DNA of 64,000 nt, taken from a virus. Below are positions 51,406-58,936 of this stretch, in pieces. The stretch spans positions 1 through 64,000 of the IMG/VR virus record IMGVR_UViG_3300031726_000003. One strand, 5' to 3'. How positions within the stretch are numbered: the stretch's first letter is position 1; the number at the start of each line of letters is the position of its first letter. Made by a program: the position numbers and the translations under genes. Under the pieces are notes generated by a model. That model saw only the letters and a program-made list of their open reading frames with translations. It was not told the origin of the DNA and made no database searches.

Positions 51406-51936
51406 TTATTCACAGTCGGTACATATAATTTGTTCGATGTATGCTTCGAACGACTTTTCTACTTCTCTTGTCAGGCGTTCCACGTCTGTCACGTGGTCGT
51501 AGAAGTCCTGACTACGTTCGAGGTGTGCCTTTAATAGCCACGTCACGTCAGTATCGGTCAGTGATACATTCGTTACCTCCAAGTTCGGCGATCTGAACTC
51601 GTACTCCACGAGCAACTCCTTGTCTCCTAGAATGCCCATGTTAATCCAGTAGGTTGCTGTGCTCATTCTGCTCCTCTCTATCTCACCGACAGTCTCAGAT
51701 TCTTTCTCCGTAGTTAGTTGTCCAATTACTCCGCTTGCCAAGGCTTCGTACTTCCCGCTGCTCTGCCACGTGTCTTGATATACATGGAAGCGGTCAACAC
51801 CTTCGTTGTCCTGCCACAGTCTCACGCAGATGCAGCCGTTCCACGACGCCGCCGTGACACTCAGGCCGGATTTTTTGCTGCCTCTCCGTGTGCCTTCGCC
51901 CGCCTGTCCTTGCACACAGCCGTAAAAATGGCTCAT
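51406..51936 (-). CDS. Fused two-part phage protein with internal start
   Basis: A 176-residue frame. The first half begins MSHFYGCVQGQAGEGTRRGSKKSG and continues with AASWNGCICVRLWQDN, a known short phage protein on its own. The second half (from residue 91, MSTATYWINMGILGDKE) looks like a separate small acidic helical protein. An in-frame ATG at 51666 has GAGAGGAGCAGA immediately before it, strong enough for independent initiation. It could be a fusion, a gene with two products, or two genes joined by loss of a stop. Function unknown. Confidence 0.6.
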   Translation of the reverse strand: MSHFYGCVQGQAGEGTRRGSKKSGLSVTAASWNGCICVRLWQDNEGVDRFHVYQDTWQSSGKYEALASGVIGQLTTEKESETVGEIERSRMSTATYWINMGILGDKELLVEYEFRSPNLEVTNVSLTDTDVTWLLKAHLERSQDFYDHVTDVERLTREVEKSFEAYIEQIICTDCE

Positions 51937-51938
51937 TA

Positions 51939-52652
51939 TTACTCCTTGTAGTTGTTGTCAGATAAGAACTTCTTCACGTACATCTTGATGTCATGCGCTA
52001 ATGAATGCGGGTATTTCCTGCCATCGTCGGGAATGTTCTCTTCTATCATTTTAAGTTCGTGCAAGATAGCGTTCCAATCTCGTGAGGCGTCTACCGCCGC
52101 ATCAACGTCGTTCCATAAGTCTTCGCCCAACCACTCTTCGAATTCCTTACCTGATACTATCGTCTCTAACAGCGTCCACAACTGATTATGATCCCACGTG
52201 AGTACGTCTCCCCACGTTGTCCAGTCCGCGTCATAGAAGCTGATGAACCCACTGCGACTTGTGAACTGCTTCTTACACACCTCAGTGAGTGCGTCCTTGT
52301 TCACGTAGTTGAACAACCTTAGTACGTCATCGTCGGGGATATCGGCAAAGATGCGGTCTGTCTGGAAGTTGTACTCTTTTGGGGACGACATGTCCTTGAA
52401 CATCAGGAACAGGAATAACTTGTGCTCACGTATCAAGTAATCTCTCAGTTCATTTACATACAGTTCCGAGATTTTGAGCATAGCGTTGTGATAGTCTGTG
52501 TGCTTGAGCAATAGCTCATCAAGTCGTACGTCCTCCGGCAGGTCAGGGTGCTCCTCGGTTAGGTACGATACCGTGCTCTCGTCGCAGTGGTCCATATTGT
52601 CTGACCAGATCGAACAATAGAATCCGCTAAATGGTACTCTTATTTCAGGCAT
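51939..52652 (-). CDS. Hypothetical phage protein (237 aa)
   Basis: The chosen ATG (52652, GGAGGCGAGC upstream) gives MPEIRVPFSGFYCSIWSDNMD; the longer frame to 52715 lies inside the neighbour. This opening is a signature of a phage protein of unknown function. The product is acidic, with helices around LLLKHTDYHNAMLKISELYVNELRDYL and many Trp/Asp (FYDADWTTWGDVLTW). It overlaps the gene upstream by 13 bases. Perhaps an anti-host or regulatory protein; no motif supports a function. Confidence 0.6.
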   Translation of the reverse strand: MPEIRVPFSGFYCSIWSDNMDHCDESTVSYLTEEHPDLPEDVRLDELLLKHTDYHNAMLKISELYVNELRDYLIREHKLFLFLMFKDMSSPKEYNFQTDRIFADIPDDDVLRLFNYVNKDALTEVCKKQFTSRSGFISFYDADWTTWGDVLTWDHNQLWTLLETIVSGKEFEEWLGEDLWNDVDAAVDASRDWNAILHELKMIEENIPDDGRKYPHSLAHDIKMYVKKFLSDNNYKE

Positions 52653-52882
52653 GCTCGCCTCCATTCTTCCCACTCGAGTAGGTCTTCGCTCGTTGGTATG
52701 TTCATCAGGAAACACAATTGATGCACCATTAGTTTCAGTGCTGGGTCTGTCAGATACATATGGGTCGATGTGTTCCCCTCGGCGGTGATCTCGTTCTCCG
52801 CTTGCAGCATCGCTCGAAGAATGGCTCTTGGGTTGCTTGCTCCATCAGAGATGATTATGGCGTTTTCATTTCGCTTACTCAT
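52640..52882 (-). CDS. Small hypothetical protein (80 aa)
   Basis: An 80-residue protein beginning MSKRNENAIIISDGASNP and ending EEWRRACLK. It is predominantly helical (ILRAMLQAENEIT, LMVHQLCFLMNIPTSEDLLEW). Its end overlaps the 237-residue gene and its start is next to the HicA-like stop, so it is part of a compact run. No family is recognised. Confidence 0.55.
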   Translation of the reverse strand: MSKRNENAIIISDGASNPRAILRAMLQAENEITAEGNTSTHMYLTDPALKLMVHQLCFLMNIPTSEDLLEWEEWRRACLK

Positions 52883-53066
52883 ATATTGCCTTTCGTATGT
52901 CCCGCATGGCGCGCTTCGGGCCGTTGCGATCGCTGGGGGTCTGAGACATGGAGATCATAGTGACTCCGCGCTTGAGTACAATATGGTTGTTTGATCGCGA
53001 TATTTCAAAGCCGTTTTCTTTGGCATACTTCAACGCCTCGCGTACATCCTTGTTCGCGCCTCTCAT
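52875..53066 (-). CDS. Orphan HicA-like small protein
   Basis: The ATG at 53066 (overlapping the upstream stop as ATGA) gives 63 residues. They show the dsRBD-like HicA layout: a first helix VREALKYAKENGF, a strand containing NNHIVLK where the catalytic His would lie, a strand MISMSQTP, and a closing helix RAMRDIRKAI. HicA toxins cleave mRNA and are normally paired with HicB. No HicB is adjacent, and the 81-residue neighbour is different. The fold call is from pattern memory. Confidence 0.5.
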   Translation of the reverse strand: MRGANKDVREALKYAKENGFEISRSNNHIVLKRGVTMISMSQTPSDRNGPKRAMRDIRKAIYE

Positions 53067-53308
53067 GAATGGAACTCCACATCTAGCTGGTCGGGGGTAC
53101 GAAGGATGGCGCCTACAGTCAGCTTTCCACCTCCGACATACTCGTATACCAGCAACCACTCCATCCAGCCTTTGTCAGGTTCATCACTGTGGCCGGGGTA
53201 GACAGTTACGGAATCTACTCTTCCGCTGTTGTTCTGCCAGCCTATGTGACTCCCAACGGCTGCAGCCATCCGCTCTGCTTGAGTCTCAGGTAACTGTATG
53301 TTTTTCAT
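53063..53308 (-). CDS. Small hypothetical protein (81 aa)
   Basis: Starts MKNIQLPETQAERMAAAV. A short helix is followed by beta strands (VDSVTVYPGHSDE, WMEWLLVYEYVGGGKLTVGAILR). The family is not recognised; the layout recalls small beta-sandwich phage proteins. Both ends overlap neighbouring genes by about four bases, so it is translated as part of the run with the HicA-like protein, for which it could be a partner. Confidence 0.55.
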   Translation of the reverse strand: MKNIQLPETQAERMAAAVGSHIGWQNNSGRVDSVTVYPGHSDEPDKGWMEWLLVYEYVGGGKLTVGAILRTPDQLDVEFHS

Positions 53309-53940
53309 GCTATTTCCCCGTTTTCAGTGAACTCATACCCGTTGATAATAAGAAGCTCGTCTACTTGTTCATCCTCGTGCCGCCACGTGTACTCTTCATA
53401 CAGACGGTCATATATCCAGTCGGCGAAGTTACGAAGCAGCTCTGTAACTTCGTCCTCGGCTTCCGGTGTGCATGGGATGTTGTAGGCTGAGCTTTCCACG
53501 CTTACATCCATGCAGTATGAATGATAGTAATGCCCACGATGTCTTGTACGCGCTTCCAGCTTGTAGAAGAACCGACGTTGGATGTCCTGTAGCCCTTTCA
53601 CGATTCTGTGCAGGCGTGTGTCTGTCGGGACGTATTTCTTTACTTGCGCCAATGCGCCCTTCTTATATCGGTATGTGCCTTCAAAACATGCACCGTCGCC
53701 CTGACTCCAGAACCCGCTGTAATAAATACACGGGTCGTAGCGGACAGATTTATCCAATGTCCGTACCAAGCGGGTACGGATGTCGAGGCCGAACAGGTCT
53801 GCGATCGTAGCAGCGTCCTCGTATACAAATTCTGTATCGTAGCCGTCATCTGGTATCGAGTTCCACCACTCGCGTGCGGTCTGCTTCGCGGTGTCGCTCA
53901 ACTCCCTAAATGTATAGACCTTGGTCTCGATGACTCTCAT
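53305..53940 (-). CDS. Antitoxin-of-TA-type phage protein (211 aa)
   Basis: The start MRVIETKVYTFRELSD is at 53940; the longer frame upstream overlaps another gene. The sequence FRELSDTAKQTAREWW, FVYEDAATIADLFGL and YYSGFWSQGDGACFEG follows a family found in many phages and sometimes annotated as an antitoxin of a TA stability system. The role of that family is uncertain. The last third is acidic and Tyr/Trp-rich. It overlaps the 81-residue gene by four bases. Confidence 0.7.
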   Translation of the reverse strand: MRVIETKVYTFRELSDTAKQTAREWWNSIPDDGYDTEFVYEDAATIADLFGLDIRTRLVRTLDKSVRYDPCIYYSGFWSQGDGACFEGTYRYKKGALAQVKKYVPTDTRLHRIVKGLQDIQRRFFYKLEARTRHRGHYYHSYCMDVSVESSAYNIPCTPEAEDEVTELLRNFADWIYDRLYEEYTWRHEDEQVDELLIINGYEFTENGEIA

Positions 53941-53947
53941 GGTGCAC

Positions 53948-54406
53948 TCATGCTTTCTCCTTGATTGAATAAGTGTTGCCGTCGAATGTGACTTCACCCC
54001 GGTGCCAGAACGTGAACAGATGGTCTTCGTATTTCCGGCCAAGCTCGTTCAGCGTACGCGGACTATTGCGCAGCATAGCGAATATAGTGCTTCGCGCTGT
54101 ATCCCCTATACGGGAGAGCCTGCTGCCGGGTGGGGTTATAGATACTGCTTCCACCACCTTCGGTGGGAGCACTGCCGTAGGAGTGCTTTCAGGAATGTCC
54201 GAAGAAGGTGGTGGAGCAGTAACCTGTGCTACGAGGGTGGTGATCCCGTTGATAGGGTTGATCCCCCACTCACGAGCGATAGCGACCACATCGCGGCGGT
54301 CTGCAGTTTTACGTTCGTTGATGCTGTGTACGCACGCCAAGAGTTCACTATCTGAGGCTTCTCGGTCTATGAACTCGATCATCCGTCTCTTTATATTTTC
54401 ATGCAT
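53948..54406 (-). CDS. Hypothetical protein with winged-helix-like C-terminus (152 aa)
   Basis: MHENIKRRMIEFIDRE starts at 54406 after AAAGGACCATC. The N-terminal 60 residues are helical, and a Pro/Ser-rich linker (TAPPPSSDIPESTPTAVLPP) divides it from a C-terminal part. That part (ARSTIFAMLRNSPRTLNELGRKYEDHLFTFWHRGEV) looks like a winged helix. Such two-part proteins can act as regulators. The function is not known. Confidence 0.5.
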   Translation of the reverse strand: MHENIKRRMIEFIDREASDSELLACVHSINERKTADRRDVVAIAREWGINPINGITTLVAQVTAPPPSSDIPESTPTAVLPPKVVEAVSITPPGSRLSRIGDTARSTIFAMLRNSPRTLNELGRKYEDHLFTFWHRGEVTFDGNTYSIKEKA

Positions 54407-54448
54407 GATGGTCCTTTCAGACGTGATTTGAGGCACTCTTGATTTCTG

Positions 54449-54865
54449 CTACTGTTTAACGGGGCCGTCTGTGAATCGTATGATGTACTCGGCTAGTTCT
54501 TTCCGAGTCATGGTGCGTTCGAGAATTTCTGTTGTGGTGAATGATTTCCCCCACTCCAGCTTCTCAAGAAGTACACCACCTTTGGAATGCCCCAATACTA
54601 CTGCGACGTTGCGTCCTTCGTAATATCGGCGTCCTAGCCACAGTGTCTGAAGTTCAGACAAGTTCACATGTACCTTTGTATGCTCGCGTATGGGCAGCGC
54701 CGGCACATACTTGTACTCTACCCACAAGTCTGCTCTCTTGCCTGAATACCAGCAGTCGGGGATACCTCCGACGAGGGGCATGTTTATTTTCAGATGGTAC
54801 AGCCCCGACTGCAGCATGTGCTTATGCACGCCAGCGATGAACGTGTTCTCTGGTTTAGAGGCCAT
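54449..54865 (-). CDS. VRR-NUC-type endonuclease
   Basis: A 138-residue protein whose start MASKPENTFIAGVHKH (54865) overlaps the preceding stop. The PD-(D/E)XK core is visible as VGGIPDCWYSG followed by LWVEYKYVP, giving the usual D-x(n)-E-x-K catalytic set. It belongs with the VRR-NUC group, known in phages for DNA-junction or 5'-flap cleavage (T7 gp3-like). It probably resolves replication or packaging intermediates. The longer in-frame upstream sequence overlaps another gene and is not used. Confidence 0.8.
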   Translation of the reverse strand: MASKPENTFIAGVHKHMLQSGLYHLKINMPLVGGIPDCWYSGKRADLWVEYKYVPALPIREHTKVHVNLSELQTLWLGRRYYEGRNVAVVLGHSKGGVLLEKLEWGKSFTTTEILERTMTRKELAEYIIRFTDGPVKQ

Positions 54866-55127
54866 GATCTTCGAGGGTGTTGACCACAAGTTGAGCGTAC
54901 CCTGCGATGTCTGTCCACGAGTCTTTATAGTGTGGGTCACCGTTAAGTATGCGCCCTATCTTGTGAGCGATCATCTCAAGCGCTTCCTTTTGAGAGCACC
55001 ACAGGCTGTCCCATTTTGCACTATCCTGCATGACCCGTTTCAAGTCTTGCGTGATCTGTGCATGGCTTACGAACGAGCCATACCGAGTTCCACGCTCTGC
55101 TAGTACGTTGCTGATGCTATCTGCCAT
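54855..55127 (-). CDS. DUF6378-like small phage protein (90 aa)
   Basis: A 90-residue protein beginning MADSISNVLAERGTRYGSFV. It has SHAQITQDLKRVMQ, EMIAHKIGRILNGDP and DSWTDIAGYAQLV, the characteristic order of a small helical family (DUF6378 as I recall) related to MazG-like folds. Roles in nucleotide pools have been suggested for the wider group. It ends inside the nuclease start region. A GGAGAAGCTACA site precedes it. Confidence 0.7.
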   Translation of the reverse strand: MADSISNVLAERGTRYGSFVSHAQITQDLKRVMQDSAKWDSLWCSQKEALEMIAHKIGRILNGDPHYKDSWTDIAGYAQLVVNTLEDHGL

Positions 55128-55164
55128 TGTAGCTTCTCCGCTGTACTCTTCATGAATGAGGGTG

Positions 55165-55187
55165 CCCCCGATTATAACGTCCGGGGG
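55165..55187 (-). other. Hairpin between 96-aa and 90-aa genes
   Basis: CCCCCG (55165-55170) pairs with CGGGGG (55182-55187) around an 11-base loop that contains TATAAT on the minus strand. No good T tract follows, so it may be a weak terminator, an RNA-stability element, or a promoter whose -10 lies in the loop. Confidence 0.4.
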
Positions 55188-55198
55188 TGTGACGTTTA

Positions 55199-55489
55199 TT
55201 ACTTTGGGCCGAGAATTGCAGCCAGCTCTGCTTCAAGCTTGGCTACGGACTTACCATGAGCGAGCCGCTCTTTTGTGAAGCCTTGGCTCACAGCGTTGAA
55301 CGCCTTGACTGCGGCTTTCTCTACTGCGGCGACGGACTTCCGCTCGGCTTCGAACGCCTTGACTGCGGTCTTTTCTCCGGCCAGTACCAACTTGAGTGCA
55401 TCCTTCGATGCCTTCAGATCGGCGCGGATGCCGGTGATAACAGCCTTCTTATCGGCTGCAGACAATACTGCACTTTTTGCACGGGCCAT
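55199..55489 (-). CDS. Lys/Ala-rich coiled-coil protein (96 aa)
   Basis: A 96-residue, highly helical protein (DLKASKDALKLVLAG, AVEKAAVKAFNAVSQ) with a repeated K-A-x-x-A-F element (AVKAFEAE, AVKAFNAV) and many Lys residues. It begins with a good AAGGAGT site. It is probably a dimeric coiled coil. Its position between the ssDNA-binding-type gene and the nuclease suggests a DNA-associated function, but no homology is claimed. Confidence 0.55.
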   Translation of the reverse strand: MARAKSAVLSAADKKAVITGIRADLKASKDALKLVLAGEKTAVKAFEAERKSVAAVEKAAVKAFNAVSQGFTKERLAHGKSVAKLEAELAAILGPK

Positions 55490-55525
55490 ACTATAACTCC
55501 TTGTTTGTTAAGCGAAAGTAAAGTA

Positions 55526-55547
55526 GGGGCTGATTACGCGCAGCCCC
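55526..55547 (-). terminator. Terminator-like hairpin after ssDNA-binding gene
   Basis: GGGGCTG (55526-55532) pairs perfectly with CAGCCCC (55541-55547), with an eight-base loop. Leftward transcription then reads TACTTTACTTT. This is a plausible intrinsic terminator 25 bases past the 265-residue gene. Confidence 0.5.
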
Positions 55548-55572
55548 CGACGCGCTTCCGCTAGGTACCTAT

Positions 55573-56370
55573 CTATCGGCGACCACGAGCAGCCGGTTTC
55601 TTAGGCCGCTCTACCACTTCCTCATCCGAGGCTACCTGCGGCTCGACTTGCAGCATACGGCGAGCCTCTTCCAGCTTCGACTGGGCTTCGAGGATCAATC
55701 CGTTGTCTGCCGCTCCAAGACACGAGAATCGCATCGTGGGGTAGTCGGATGCTGAATCGAACGTAATACGGGTGAGAACGCCACGCAGCGGACGGTTGAA
55801 CGTCGATGCGATCTCGTTAACGTAGTTGTCAAACCACGTTGGTTCACCTGAGCGTACTTTCGATGCTGCTGGTTTCTGGATGGCGGTCTTGCTGACCTTG
55901 AGCAGATACAGCCTGCTCTCACCGGTCTTCGGATCGACTTCCATTACTACCAGATTGCGATTGTCATCGCATGCCTTACCACCACGACCATTGGGGTGAG
56001 TCCCCCATACCTTGTTAGGGCATGAAACGCATTCTTCTGCGCACGGTTCTGGTACAGCCTTGCTTGGCTTCAGGTCGGCGACATCGAACCCCAACGCAAA
56101 ACATGCGGGGCTGGTGTTGGCGCCTTCTTGATAGGCTGTGGTGTAATAATTATTCGCACAGATGAAGTCCACGACAATGGCCTCCAGTTGTGGGAACGTG
56201 CGGCCATCGGGCAATATGAACTGCTTGCCCTGTACCTTGATCCACTGCCCAGAGGGTTGATGGATGCGCTTCGAGACTCCAGCTACTTCGGCGGCAAACA
56301 TTTGGTTGATGTCTACCGGCAATGCGGCCTTCGCTTTGGTTACTACTTGGGTTTTAGGCTGTTGAGCCAT
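55573..56370 (-). CDS. Putative ssDNA-binding protein with Cys cluster
   Basis: The start MAQQPKTQVV (56370) has AAAGGAGCAGTC directly upstream; a longer frame before it is Ser-rich and lies in the upstream gene. The 265-residue product has a KQFILPDGRTFPQLEAIVVDF segment and a Cys cluster (CAEECVSCPN then a later Cys). It ends with an acidic/basic tail (EEVVERPKKPAARGRR). Proteins with this plan lie beside phage PolA genes, and an SSB-like role is inferred from location and tail; it is not proven. Confidence 0.6.
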   Translation of the reverse strand: MAQQPKTQVVTKAKAALPVDINQMFAAEVAGVSKRIHQPSGQWIKVQGKQFILPDGRTFPQLEAIVVDFICANNYYTTAYQEGANTSPACFALGFDVADLKPSKAVPEPCAEECVSCPNKVWGTHPNGRGGKACDDNRNLVVMEVDPKTGESRLYLLKVSKTAIQKPAASKVRSGEPTWFDNYVNEIASTFNRPLRGVLTRITFDSASDYPTMRFSCLGAADNGLILEAQSKLEEARRMLQVEPQVASDEEVVERPKKPAARGRR

Positions 56371-56410
56371 GACTGCTCCTTTCGTCATGTGAGAGAAACT
56401 ACTACTGCTA

Positions 56411-56863
56411 CTACTTTTGCAACACACGCAAGTTGATGGTTTTCACCTCGCGTGATTTCAACCCCGGCGGTATTACTCCTTTAAGTTCGCAGAGTTCACG
56501 AACTCCGGGGTCTGAGACACGGCGCTGCACCAAGTCCCACCGTTTCAGGCGGGCGATGTAGGCCATGAATTTGGGCCAGCCATCTTCACCGTCTGTGTCG
56601 GCGGTGAACGGGCTGAAGCATGTATTGATACTGATTGACGCGGTGTAGTTGTTGTTCGAGCCAAGTCGCTGGTCTTGTGTCTCGAGCAGGGTGATGAGTA
56701 GAGCTTCTGCGGTATCGTAATCAGCGACTAGTTCCTTGTCTCGAGCTTTCAGGACACGGCGTTCGTCACGGATGGCAGCTAGATTATCTATTAGCAGGCC
56801 GATGGATAGTGTGGGAGGCGTTTTCGACGTTTTCGACGTCTTCTTGGCGGGCGTTGTGCTCAT
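56411..56863 (-). CDS. Phage protein of unknown function (150 aa)
   Basis: A 150-residue protein: an N-terminal Lys/Thr-rich extension, a helical zone (LIDNLAAIRDERRVLKARDKELV) and a terminal part with WPKFMAYIARLKRWDLVQRRVSDPGVREL. The last part is a pattern seen in phages near PolA. It overlaps no other real gene and probably shares the promoter at 56890. A DNA-metabolism accessory is likely. Confidence 0.6.
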   Translation of the reverse strand: MSTTPAKKTSKTSKTPPTLSIGLLIDNLAAIRDERRVLKARDKELVADYDTAEALLITLLETQDQRLGSNNNYTASISINTCFSPFTADTDGEDGWPKFMAYIARLKRWDLVQRRVSDPGVRELCELKGVIPPGLKSREVKTINLRVLQK

Positions 56864-56889
56864 TGTGCTCTTTCTAAATTCAGGGTTAA

Positions 56890-56917
56890 ATTATAGCATA
56901 GCTACTTGGAATAACAA
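56890..56917 (-). promoter_or_regulatory. Extended -10 promoter upstream of SSB operon
   Basis: On the minus strand, TTGTTA (complement of 56912-56917) and TATAAT (complement of 56890-56895) are 16 bases apart. The -10 is preceded by TGC, giving the extended TGnTATAAT form. It overlaps the end of the polymerase gene and lies about 27 bases before the 150-residue gene start, so it can drive that gene and the ssDNA-binding protein. Confidence 0.65.
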
Positions 56918-58770
56918 GTATCCCAGCCACCTTCTGCGTCGAGGGGGATGTCGCTACACCACTCAGGTGGCGTTCTCATCAGGCGTAACATCTCGTTCAA
57001 CACCTTCTGCGCCATCTTGTCAGGGACGCACACTACAACTTCATCGTGTGTGGTCATCACTACTTTTGCTATTTGCGCCTTGGTCAGTTTCAATGTGCGC
57101 AGGTATTCCTGTATACACATCATCTGCTCGATTATTATGATGCGGGCTAATGCCTGCACCAAATTTTCAATTATTTTTCCGCCGTATAACTTGCGTCTTC
57201 CCCGCAGGGTGTTATACGTCAGGTCACCTTCTTCGCTGATAGCGAGTTGTGGGTAATGAATCGGCATGCCGTTCGGTAACCACACAGATGTCTCGTCGTG
57301 GATGATCAGGTTGTTATAGGCGGTGCCTTCGTTCCCTGCTTTCATCTGTCTCAGCATGCGCTCACCTTCGCGCCATCCATCCACAATGGGCTTGTTGACG
57401 TTGCGGTATAGATTCACGATCCGTTTGCACTCCGTAAGCGGAAGATCAATCGGCGGGCCGACCATGCCGAGGGCAAGGGTGGTCTGAAACTTTTTATGCC
57501 CCATGCCGTATCCAAGACCGAGCGTCGATATCTTTCCGATGAAGCGTTCATCCTTGGTTATATCTGCCGGGTCTTTGTTATATATCGCGCCGGCCATATA
57601 GCGGTATACGTCCTGCTTCTTTCTGAACAGATCGAGTAGTGCACCATGTCCTGCTATCCATGCATTCACTCTGGCCTCGATCTGTGCTGAGTCGCATACT
57701 ACGAGCACATGCTTCTTCGGGGCGATGATGGCGCGCCTTAGTGAATCACTAGGCTTGGGGTTGTATGGATCGACACGAGGCAAGTTCTGAAGGTTGAGTT
57801 TATTTGTGCCTCCGAACCTGTGTGTGAGAGCCGCAGAGTATGTGTAGCCTACTGGTAGATTCTGTCCGTTCTCACCTGCTTTTAGCAGTCGGTAAGCACG
57901 CATCTCTGCTTGATTGGTCTTGGCAGCGAGGCGTCCTCGTACGAGCAACGCTACACGGATGTCTTCGTCATACTGAAGCTCAGTAAACTCTTCGTCAGTC
58001 TGGCTGAACGCGTATGCGATCTTGCCTGTCTTTGGGCTGATCTTGGTTGGGACGTCGATGTACTGGCCGAGTATTTCTGCGAGGCGTTTGTCGGATCGTA
58101 ACTCTTCTTCTGTGGCTCCTGATTTTAATATCTCGGATCGATTAGCCATTATCTCGTCGGCCAGTCCTTGACGTGCAAGTGTGTCGTCTACCAGAAGCGG
58201 ACTATCGCAGAACATGCGGATTACAAGGTCGATAACTTCCAGCTCGCGGACAGGAAAACAGTCGCGTTGAATCTTGTAGATTCCAAAGCACTGTTCTGCG
58301 TCTTCCATATTGTACGTTTCAAACGCTGCTCTCCACTCGTCTGGAATACGCTCGCATCCTTTTGTAGATTGGAGACTATGGTCGTTCTTATTGCCTACAC
58401 CATAAAGAGGGGCAAGAACCTTGAGGCTGTTGCGTATAACGCCGTTATGAAGCCCTGCAGCCATTGATTTTGTGTCAAAGTAAAAGCATGGAATAATGTC
58501 ATAGCAATGAGCCATGATAAAACCATCGAATGCAGTGTTTTGCGCCAGTAGTCCATGAGTTGTCCAGTCCAGTTTTCTGAGTGCGTTGCCTACTTCGTCG
58601 TGCCCCCATACTACTTTGGTTTTACCATTGCCTATCTTGATGGCAGCACAGTGAACTCTGAATCGTGGGTCACGGACATACTCGCTCGTGGATAACTTGC
58701 TGAGTGTGAACTCTGTATCCCAGAATGTTTCAAAGTCTACTGTGATCGTCTTGGCTATCGTTGGAATCAT
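56902..58770 (-). CDS. polA: Family A DNA polymerase
   Basis: A 622-residue replicative polymerase with a 3'-5' exonuclease domain in front. The exonuclease has DFETF (D12), QNTAFDGF and YNMEDAEQC. The polymerase part has motif A (CDSAQIEAR, D360), motif B-like GKISTLGLGYGMG and motif C (THDEVVV, H575-D576-E577). The motif A residue order differs slightly from the classical DYSQIE but fits phage PolA enzymes. Start ATG follows GGAGCACTTC. It should be the main replicase, acting with the primase-helicase and ssDNA-binding protein. Confidence 0.95.
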   Translation of the reverse strand: MIPTIAKTITVDFETFWDTEFTLSKLSTSEYVRDPRFRVHCAAIKIGNGKTKVVWGHDEVGNALRKLDWTTHGLLAQNTAFDGFIMAHCYDIIPCFYFDTKSMAAGLHNGVIRNSLKVLAPLYGVGNKNDHSLQSTKGCERIPDEWRAAFETYNMEDAEQCFGIYKIQRDCFPVRELEVIDLVIRMFCDSPLLVDDTLARQGLADEIMANRSEILKSGATEEELRSDKRLAEILGQYIDVPTKISPKTGKIAYAFSQTDEEFTELQYDEDIRVALLVRGRLAAKTNQAEMRAYRLLKAGENGQNLPVGYTYSAALTHRFGGTNKLNLQNLPRVDPYNPKPSDSLRRAIIAPKKHVLVVCDSAQIEARVNAWIAGHGALLDLFRKKQDVYRYMAGAIYNKDPADITKDERFIGKISTLGLGYGMGHKKFQTTLALGMVGPPIDLPLTECKRIVNLYRNVNKPIVDGWREGERMLRQMKAGNEGTAYNNLIIHDETSVWLPNGMPIHYPQLAISEEGDLTYNTLRGRRKLYGGKIIENLVQALARIIIIEQMMCIQEYLRTLKLTKAQIAKVVMTTHDEVVVCVPDKMAQKVLNEMLRLMRTPPEWCSDIPLDAEGGWDTCYSK

Positions 58771-58918
58771 GAAGTGCTCCGTTGTTGTATCCGGTTATAT
58801 AGCCGCTTCGTACTGCGCACCAGATAATGCTCTGTTCTATATCTGTTAATGGGGTGGTTTCAAGCAGCGTTGTCAGGTATTCTGAAGCGTAGTTGTTAGC
58901 GGCGAATTCTTTTGACAT
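58730..58918 (-). CDS. Small acidic protein overlapping polA start (62 aa)
   Basis: A 62-residue protein (MSKEFAANNYASEYLTTLLET) overlapping the first 41 bases of polA in another frame. It is mainly helical and contains TPLTDIEQSIIWCAVRSGY. The ribosome site is weak (AAAGAAACC). It may regulate or couple polymerase translation, but no function can be assigned. Confidence 0.5.
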   Translation of the reverse strand: MSKEFAANNYASEYLTTLLETTPLTDIEQSIIWCAVRSGYITGYNNGALHDSNDSQDDHSRL

Positions 58919-58936
58919 GACTGGTTTCTTTTACGG

